Shown here one piece after another: positions 56,877-64,000 of a DNA stretch of 64,000 nt. Each line of letters opens with the position of its first letter. The first letter of the stretch is position 1. The DNA comes from Bolinopsis microptera (Eukaryota > Ctenophora > Tentaculata > Lobata > Bolinopsidae). The stretch covers positions 4,301,902 through 4,365,901 of the forward strand of contig NC_087076.1 of the NCBI RefSeq assembly GCF_026151205.1. Reading direction: 5' to 3'. The position numbers were made by a program, and so were the translations under genes. Under the pieces are notes generated by a model. It did no database searches and was not told the origin of the DNA. It was given only the letters and a program-made list of their open reading frames with translations.

Positions 56877-57331
56877 CTAATGTTGGAAATGTAAAACATG
56901 TTAAATGCCAAATTCATGGCATTAGGGTTTTGAAATCAGAAATAAAGCAACGAAGTGCATGGAAGGTAAACAAAGCGAATAAATGGTAGTGTCTGAAATG
57001 AAAGTTCTGATCAGTTTTTATAGGCGAAATTTAGAGACTCGAGGTAGAAAATTATCGAATTAAATTTAAATCACTAATTATTAGGCTAGGACTTTATATT
57101 ATGGAAATAAATACAACATAACAATTCACATTAATACTCCTCCAAAAAAATCCGACATTCTATGAAATATTTACAAATAATGTCTTTTAAAGCTGCGTAT
57201 AATAGAGACTACTTAGTGACTGCTCGCCGTTCTCGACTCAGCGTCTTCTCAAAGGAAACCCGGCCTGTGTCAGCAGTATTTCATATAGAACCCTTATAAG
57301 ATATAAGTTTGTATCTTTTATCTGAGCTGTC

Positions 57332-57884
57332 TTACTCAGGACCTCCCATCTGAAATGTTATGTGGCATAATGGTTTCCAATTTTTCCATAGTTTAACTTT
57401 TAAGACTGACTAATCAAGGCTAAAGAATCAAAAGGAATATGTTCGAACAATAATTGTTCTCGAATAAAATTATAATGGAGAAATTTGGATCTACTCACAT
57501 TTATACAGTTTATCTCAAGGTCTTCCAACGGTCTCCGCCTGTATCGGAGAGGTAACTCATCCAACACTACTCTAGTCGAGAAGTTCGCGTCTTCAACAGC
57601 CGGTACCTGCACAGCAATAAGTGATGTGTAATGTTTATCAGACTCAAAAACCAAAACACCCAGCAATCGTTACAAGTAATGAAAATAAGGACTGATTTAT
57701 TTGGGTGACCCACACAAACGTGCGATGTAAGCCAACAATAAAAAGTAAAACAAACATTTTGGTTGAGCTGTGCGGCAGTGAGGGGTGGAGGAAGGACGGG
57801 GGTTAGTGGTGTCCGGACGGGGAATGTTATCAGAGGACGGTGTTGAGCCAGTGTGACCACGCCCCTCCGCACTACACAGTTCAT
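57332..57884 (-). CDS. Small protein with mitochondrial-type N-terminus, family not recognised
   Basis: Three phase-0 exons (57884-57756, 57606-57499, 57349-57332) with GT-AG borders give 84 residues. The N-terminus is basic, hydrophobic and free of acidic residues (MNCVVRRGVVTLAQHRPLI), as in mitochondrial import signals. It is followed by a proline-rich stretch and then a conserved-looking block, LDELPLRYRRRPLEDLEI, ending CINMGGPE. The final exon holds only five codons and the stop. I do not recognise the family; a small mitochondrial subunit is plausible. It lies between BLM (459 bp downstream) and another small gene (529 bp upstream) on the same strand. No acceptor is evident just before its ATG. 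Confidence 0.6.
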
Positions 57885-57974
57885 GATGATGATTGGTTCC
57901 GGACAGATTAGGACACGCAGAAGGGAGCTAGTTCATCGCTAAAGCGGGGAAATATTTAGATATAGGAATGCTTG

Positions 57975-58100
57975 ATGATTTATTTAATTTATTTAAATTT
58001 ATTTAAATTTATTTAAATTAATTTAAATTTATTTAAATTTATTTAAATTCATTTAAATTTATTTAAATTTATTTAAATTTATTTAAATTTATTTAATTTG
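57975..58100. repeat. (ATTTAAATTT)n simple repeat
   Basis: About twelve units of roughly 10 bp, almost purely A/T and internally palindromic. It lies between two small minus-strand genes. Confidence 0.9.
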
Positions 58101-58412
58101 GAATATATCAACTAGATAGTAGATTTAGATCGAGGTTTTAGGTTACAATTATATTTGTCGAGTAAACTTTAACTTTCAAGTGGAATATTTTTACTATACA
58201 ATAAAGCACGCTTCACCAGGAAATCTCAATGGAATAGTAATATGAAACAAACAGTATCATTTAAACTACAATTAACTAATTTAGCTGCGCTTATAAAATG
58301 CCTACAATGCAAGTTTGTGTCCGAGAATAATGTACAATGATTTAAATAAGTTAACAACCGAAGCTGACCACGCCACATCGTCCGACCCACCAAATGACCA
58401 GTTGACTGGAAC

Positions 58413-58928
58413 TCAATGCAGAGGTCCCGTGGGGATCTCATGATCAAACTTGGTTCTGTAGTAGGGGATTCTCATGACGAAGGGTTTGTAGTCGAAGATC
58501 CACCACACAGCACAGGTGGCTGTTAGACCCCAGATAGCCAGTGGCTTCAAACTGAAATTGGTCGAGACATTGTTGTTATATTATCCAGAAAGTTAAATTT
58601 GGTTTTGTTGAGTCTACATTATAATGCGCTAATTTGTTAATTTATCAATTACGCGAGAGATAAATGATTCATCCGCCTTCAAACTTTATCTTAAGCGGTT
58701 AGAATACTCTTAGCGGTTATAATACTATTTTCAATTTATAAATCATGACTCATGAGTCACTGAGTCAGGTCAATGTGCTTAATACAACACATATTACCAC
58801 ATATTACCACATACTACCACATATTACCCACTGAAGTCACTACAAGCATACCTGGTTATGTTCTTTGGGAGGTTCCTGCCCATCAGGCTCAGGATAGGCT
58901 TTTTAGGGGGGAGTACACTCTCAACCAT
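58413..58928 (-). CDS. 71-residue single-pass membrane protein, possibly COX6C-like
   Basis: Two exons (58928-58852 and 58551-58413) join in phase. The protein starts MVESVLPPKKPILSLMGRN, has one hydrophobic segment (LKPLAIWGLTATCAVWWIF, about residues 27-45) and ends with a polar tail containing MRIPYYRTKFDHEI. Size, a basic proline-containing head, a single membrane helix and a tail with F/Y-Y-R-x-x-D resemble cytochrome c oxidase subunit 6C (75 residues in human). The identity is weak, and another mitochondrial inner-membrane subunit is possible. An acceptor (TTTAATTCAG) ends 9 bp before the ATG. IPO11 ends 437 bp upstream on the same strand. Confidence 0.65.
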
Positions 58929-59258
58929 GATGGCTTTCTGAATTAAATTCTTTAGAAAACGAATATTTGTCTGTTATGTTTACATGCCATACGCATTAAG
59001 TTTTTTAGATATAATCAGGAAAATATAAATAAGTTTTTTAGATATCAGGAAAATTCCGACTATCACAAGAAAGACAATTATACGCTTGTGTGTATAAAAT
59101 CCAAAATAAAAACACAAATTCAAATATAACAGCAGAAATCCAGAGCAAAATGATGAAAGTAAATGTTTCATAAAATTCTGTACAGATTAGAAGTTAGAGC
59201 GCAATTTCAAGGACCCGCATGAAACCAAAGCATTTTGTTGCGTACATTCCCCGTCGAT

Positions 59259-59264
59259 TTTATT
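59259..59264 (-). terminator. Poly(A) signal AATAAA of IPO11
   Basis: AATAAA on the minus strand, about 100 bp after the importin-11 stop codon. Confidence 0.6.
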
Positions 59265-59364
59265 AGACAAAAACAACAAAAAGTACACTAAGTACACTAA
59301 GTACTAATATAACTATATAAGTACGCTGAAAATGATAAAATGAAATGTTGGGAATGTTGCCCCT

Positions 59365-62300
59365 TCAGGCCAGATAGTTGGAAAGCTTATCGGTAATTTC
59401 TCTATCTACCCCCTGGGAGAGCTTGGTGAAAAGTTCGGCCCCCACAGCATGTTGTAGTTCTGCAAACTTGGCTCGCAGAAAGGTGAGAGTGTCTATCTTG
59501 GCTATCAGATCCGCTGATTCCAGGATCTTCCTGCGTTTGTAGTCTTCCGTCTCACCTACACCAATTTAAGGTAAAGTTAGTTAGTAAGTTTTATTTTGCT
59601 GAGTTAAACTTCTTCGTTCGAGAGTAGAGTTTTTAATCAGTAATCTAATTGTCGGAGCCAGTAAGTTACCTACCTCCAGTAATAAACTCATCTGCGGGGG
59701 AGGAATGCTTGCGGAGTATACAATCGAACCTTGTCCCCTTATCATCCACATCAGTACACTTTCCTACCGCTTTTTCAATCAACTTCATTATGTTCCTGGC
59801 AATGTTTGTAGGTGGTAGATTTTTATGGTGCTCAAATGAGGAACAAAAATTGGAGACAACAATGATTTATAAATCCTCGCGTTAGGAGTTAGGACACGAT
59901 TGTAATTTCACATTTCCCCACCAATCAACCAACATGATAAATGAGAGTGTGAACTTTTTTGAGATACTTACACAAAATGATGTGAGATAAGGTCAGGGTT
60001 GTACGTTAATAAAGTGAGCAGAGCTATCAGCGACAACTTGTGCTGCTCCATCTGGTAAAAGTGCTCCGCTTTGGACGTCCAAATCTGGAAAAATTGGTGT
60101 GTAAGAATTTGTTTTGATCGGAGATCGCCCAAAGTAAAAGTAAGTAAGACTTTAATAATCTTAGCGTGTATACGAAAGCAAGCAATTGAAGCGATCAAGC
60201 AAAATGGATAAAGTATCAGGATCAAATATATTTATGGAGTTTTTTTGTGAAAAGCTACAACAATTACCATTTTACTCACCTCTAACATGTTTTTAAGTAG
60301 GTTTTTGTTGTTGAAAGAAGCTATTAGATTGTTGAAGTACGTCAGATCTAATAATATTAGGTAACACAGTACGTTGATATTTGTTGTCAAAACCTGCAAA
60401 AAAATGTTTCCAAATTTAGATATCATAATTGTATAATGTATATCAAAGCGGTTCAAATCGACCAAAATCTAAAGGTGAAAGTAATTCGATCATAAAATCA
60501 CCAAATAGTATAATCAAGTTTCCATGCTAGTAGCCAATAAAAACAATCCATATTCTGAATCCATATCACACAAAAAAATCATCCTAAACCTTGGAATAGT
60601 CTGAAAATTCGTCCAGACTTTTGAGCAAGACGTGAAGTAACGGAGTGAGGTCAGGCCACTGGTCCCTGGGAACAGTCTTTATAACCGCCAGTAGGATGTT
60701 GTTAATGAGCACCTTGGCTTCTCCTACTACCTCAGGGTAAAGTGATACACAGGCCGATAGAAGTCCTGGTCCGTACCTCTGAAATATTACTATCGTCATG
60801 GAAATGTTCTCGATTTTTTGGAGATAATTCACTGTTTATAATACAAAGATATAATTACATCGAGATAAGAGACCGAATGTTAAGATTAGAAATAGAAATG
60901 ATGCATACTAAGATAGAAAGGAACTTGATTTCATTGATTGTATATTAAATTTGGGGAAGAAATCTAAAAATGAAGGTCATAAAATCTCACATATCATTAG
61001 TTTATGGAACACTAGAACAACTACGCAGCTCCCCAGACTTACTGATATTATAGCCGGAGGGTCTAACAAAATAGTACACTCAATTATAAGTAAAGAAGTC
61101 TTAAGTGAGTCACTACCAAGCTGAAGAAGGGGGTACAACCATTCAAACATTTGGACGAAGGAAGGTGTGCTGCAGGGGGCGTTTTCCAAGAGTTGGAGCC
61201 ACAAACCTATCCCATCCTCCAGTAATATCATCTCTGGGTCCTGTGAAAAGGGTTTAAAAGTGATTATACAGGAATGTGGAAAAAGATAACTGATGCACGG
61301 AATCTAATTCGTTCAATAATAAGCTTGCAAATACACCACGAATCCCTTCGTTTTTCAATCACTAAGAACTTTAATTGTTAACAATTCTGACTGGTATTGT
61401 AGAGAGCATTTTATAATTTTATAACAAAACCAAAGAGAGTGGATAGTGGATAGTCTCAGTAAATATACACGTGTCACAGTAAATATACACGTGCCGATCG
61501 CTCTTAAAAGGTTAGATTAATTATAATCAACCAAAATATTCAAATCCCACCAACGAAACAACCGTGAAAATAAAGACAAACCTGAGTAAGGACGTATTTA
61601 AGAACCGGATCAGTGAAGCCGTACAACTTTACACTCATAGGACCAAGACAGCGGGACAGTTTCCTAGCAGTGGTCAAAAGTTGGGACTGGAGCATAGAGT
61701 GTTCGGTGGCCACGCCCCACAGCCCTGGTAACCACCCTACTAATGGGTCCACGAAATCAACTATCTGAAAAGCCATTGGCTTTATAATACCTACTTTTAA
61801 TTGATGAAAATCTTACGTTTCTTAGCATGACTCAATCTCTCAATCACAAATAACAATTCACAACCTACCCTATCTGCGGGCAAGAACGAATAAAGATATC
61901 AGACTAACCTGTTTACCACACCCATCAATGATGGAGTTGACAACCTCCAGGATCTTAATTCTTGACTCGCACTCTTCAACTTCTCTGAGCAGAGAATATA
62001 ACAACTGCATGGTGACCTCCAAGTATGGGCTGTAAGAAGGCGGGTAAAAAGCGAAGTCGGAGACCGCCGCTTTGAGGGCAGTCGCGGCCGTCAGACGGAC
62101 AACCAGATCCTGAGAGCTTGCCATGTACTGCAGACAAACTTCATAGACCGCCGGGTGTTTATCCTGGGACAATTTGATTGTCACCCATCTCCCTATCACC
62201 TCTAGGATGCGTCTCCGGAGGATGCTGCAGTAGGGAGTCTCCTGCACGAGCTCTTCTACCAAGGTGGCAAACCAAACATCTATGTCAATGTGGTCAAACA

Positions 62301-63446
62301 GATCGTACGAACAGGTAACGGTTATAGAATATATACTGTCTATCATGAGCACTGTTTCTAAGTTTGATCTATCATGTTGAGTACACTCCTTTATAAGTTC
62401 CACGATATAAGGACACACGATGTCCTGAAAGGTGGCGGTCATGTTCAGAAGAAAATGTTCTGACGCGGCTTTAATATTGAAGAGGGACACGTGTCTTGTC
62501 TCCTCAAAGGCAAACTCTTCCGGACTTTCTTGCCAGTTCTGCAGCTCGAACTCTGACAGTTTCAGATACTTAGAAATACATTTAACACACATGTCCTTCA
62601 ACCGTTCTTCGGTGAAGAACGAATTACGGTCGTCAGTAAACTTTATAGAGAGCGATGAGACGTGTTTCCCCCGATTGTTGAGCTTGAAAACGTCGTATGT
62701 TTCACACAGCATTATGCCGCTAAGAAGATGAAGAGCTCGAGCAACAAGCCGCATCTCCAGCAACTCCGCGTACTGGAACCCCACCTTGTACGCGAACTCT
62801 AACGACCTCACGATGTACTGACCAAAGAAATCCGGAAACTTCTCCTGAATATTAATCAGAGCCTTGATGATGACGAGGAGGTACTTGTCGTAAAGCTGGC
62901 AAACCGGCTGGTCGGTGATGGTGAGCCGGTGTTCCAGCTGTGATACTGACATCTTGAGGATGGCTTCCAGGCAGGATTTGGGGAGGTTCACTGAGATGTC
63001 CTCGAACCCGTATGTCAGCATGGAGCGGATAATTTTGAGGGATATGCAGCAAGGCTGTAGGTATGTGAGTGTGGGCTGAGAATTGAACATTCGGAGGTAG
63101 TTTTCCCAGAGTGCCCCGATAAGCGGAAATATCGCATCTGTAGTCTGAAACAATATTCCAACATATAATGGAGTATAATGTCCGAATTGTAGCAATGTAA
63201 CCCCATAAGTACCTATAAATACCTATACCTATTTTGAACTCGGAGAGAATAATAAGTATTTATGGGGCTGGTCCTCCCTACAAGTACTAATAAGAAATAT
63301 CACAAGAAATCAAGAAATAAGATATATACCTCACGAAAACCTTTTTTATCGGCGGATAGTCGTTTGGTAGATAGCATCTTAACAACTTTGTAGATCATTG
63401 TCAGCGCTCGAACCTTGTGTTTCTCGGTGGGGGCACTCTCAATTAC
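59365..63446 (-). CDS. IPO11: Importin-11 (HEAT-repeat nuclear import receptor), N-terminus outside the window
   Basis: Nine exons (63446-63330, 63144-61909, 61764-61582, 61240-61043, 60778-60590, 60393-60280, 60084-59972, 59795-59674, 59555-59365) are phase-consistent and give 820 residues to the stop. Similarity to importin-11 runs along the whole length: MLSTKRLSADKKGFRE, LRRRILEVIGRWVTIKLSQD, SQDLVVRLTAATALKAAV, LLEDGIGLWLQLLENAP, KLSLIALLTLL and the C-terminal IDTLTFLRAKFAEL. Importin-11 is a karyopherin-beta that carries ubiquitin-conjugating enzymes and other cargo into the nucleus through RanGTP. Human IPO11 has 975 residues, so roughly the first 130 (including most of the Ran-binding N-terminus) lie in exons past the right edge. 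The 59795 exon start was chosen because it keeps frame with the strong GTAAGT donor at 59971. The large 412-codon exon is unusual beside the others. Confidence 0.92.
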
Positions 63447-63639
63447 CTGGCAGGTGGTAATTGAGTTCAGGATCCAGGAGATTAAACTTGTTAAGATTGT
63501 GACCGGTTTTAACAAATATGATCAGGTTAAGTTCAGTTCTTCATAATGTAATATTATGGTGTTTTTGGAAGTTTTTCCAGATTCGGTCACAATCTTTTAT
63601 AAACATTTTAACAACCGCGTAAGTATTAAAGTTTTAAGT

Positions 63640-63812
63640 AAGGAAACATTCACATATTACGTAAGCAGTGGTGGGTGTTAATAACATATATATTGCAATA
63701 AATGGTAGTGTAATTTCCATTCAATAGGTATCTGTAAAAGTGATTACGGAAGTAGGAGGGACCTCTAAAATGGCAAAAATTGGCTTATTACGTAATATGT
63801 GAACGATCCCCC
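63640..63812. mobile_element. MITE with ATTCACATATTACGTAA ends, in an IPO11 intron
   Basis: The left end CATTCACATATTACGTAA is complementary to the right end TTACGTAATATGTGAACGAT, followed by CCCCCT. It is related to the MITE at 30136-30310. It lies in the intron before the first IPO11 exon in the window. Confidence 0.68.
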
Positions 63813-64000
63813 TGAGGCCATAAAGGTATAACATTGAATAACGTTAAGTAGAAATTTGTAAGTTATACCATGGTAACAATAATGAATCTACATTTGCGCT
63901 TTCAACTCAGGACTGAAAAAGAGGGTAATCTGAGTTAGATTAAATCCAAGATCATGTACACACGGATACTTTAGAAGTAGAATCACAAGCGTATTCTACC
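63813..64000. other. Right edge, intron of IPO11
   Basis: AT-rich sequence without a detectable exon. The upstream importin exons must lie beyond the window. Confidence 0.5.

Noticed and set aside
59674-59830. Longer IPO11 exon starting at 59830
   Set aside because: It keeps frame only with the weaker donor GTGTAA, whereas the start at 59795 is in frame with the strong GTAAGT donor and aligns better with importin-11.

Overview
The window reads as animal (metazoan) nuclear DNA, probably from an invertebrate. Its genes have GT-AG introns and belong to animal families: a myosin-phosphatase targeting subunit, sds22/PPP1R7, SAP130, Mediator MED22, a LanC-like protein, BLM helicase, a pentraxin and importin-11. 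The intergenic DNA is AT-rich and full of transposons and satellites. Several start codons sit a few bases after a 3' splice acceptor, which would suit a lineage with spliced-leader trans-splicing (for example some cnidarians), but I cannot name the species.

Layout. Positions 1-9763, minus strand: four ankyrin exons of a PPP1R12/MYPT-like gene whose 3' part runs off the left edge. Its introns hold a 1.2 kb DNA transposon and a 1.9 kb minisatellite with a 35-bp unit. Positions 9764-30700: no convincing host gene. This stretch contains tRNA-derived SINEs, LINE 3' ends, GC-rich dispersed repeats, a 1.4 kb fold-back element at a TTAA site (with the unoccupied site preserved 2.2 kb away), a hairpin retroinsertion, a TCAGGG array, a tandem array of about 175 bp units with a transposon nested inside it, and an array of about 119 bp units.

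Positions 30752-36915, plus strand: PPP1R7 (one exon), a short SAP130 (two exons) and MED22 (three exons), head to tail. Positions 37250-39185: a long-TIR hAT-like element. Positions 41608-42834, plus: an intronless LanC-like gene. Positions 42835-49381: repeats and retrotransposon remnants.

Positions 49382-63446, minus strand: four genes head to tail with gaps of about 440-530 bp. In transcription order they are importin-11 (5' end beyond the right edge), a 71-residue single-pass membrane protein, an 84-residue protein with a mitochondrial-type N-terminus, and a complete 13-exon BLM helicase. A secreted pentraxin gene (51347-52271, plus) is nested in the last-but-one intron of BLM.

The genes do not form one pathway. 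Two are PP1 regulators (MYPT-like and sds22), two are transcription cofactors (SAP130, MED22), and the rest serve genome maintenance, nuclear import, mitochondria, thiol/dehydroamino-acid chemistry and secreted pattern recognition. Exon models were built by hand from splice signals, reading-frame phase and family resemblance; all BLM and IPO11 junctions are phase-consistent.
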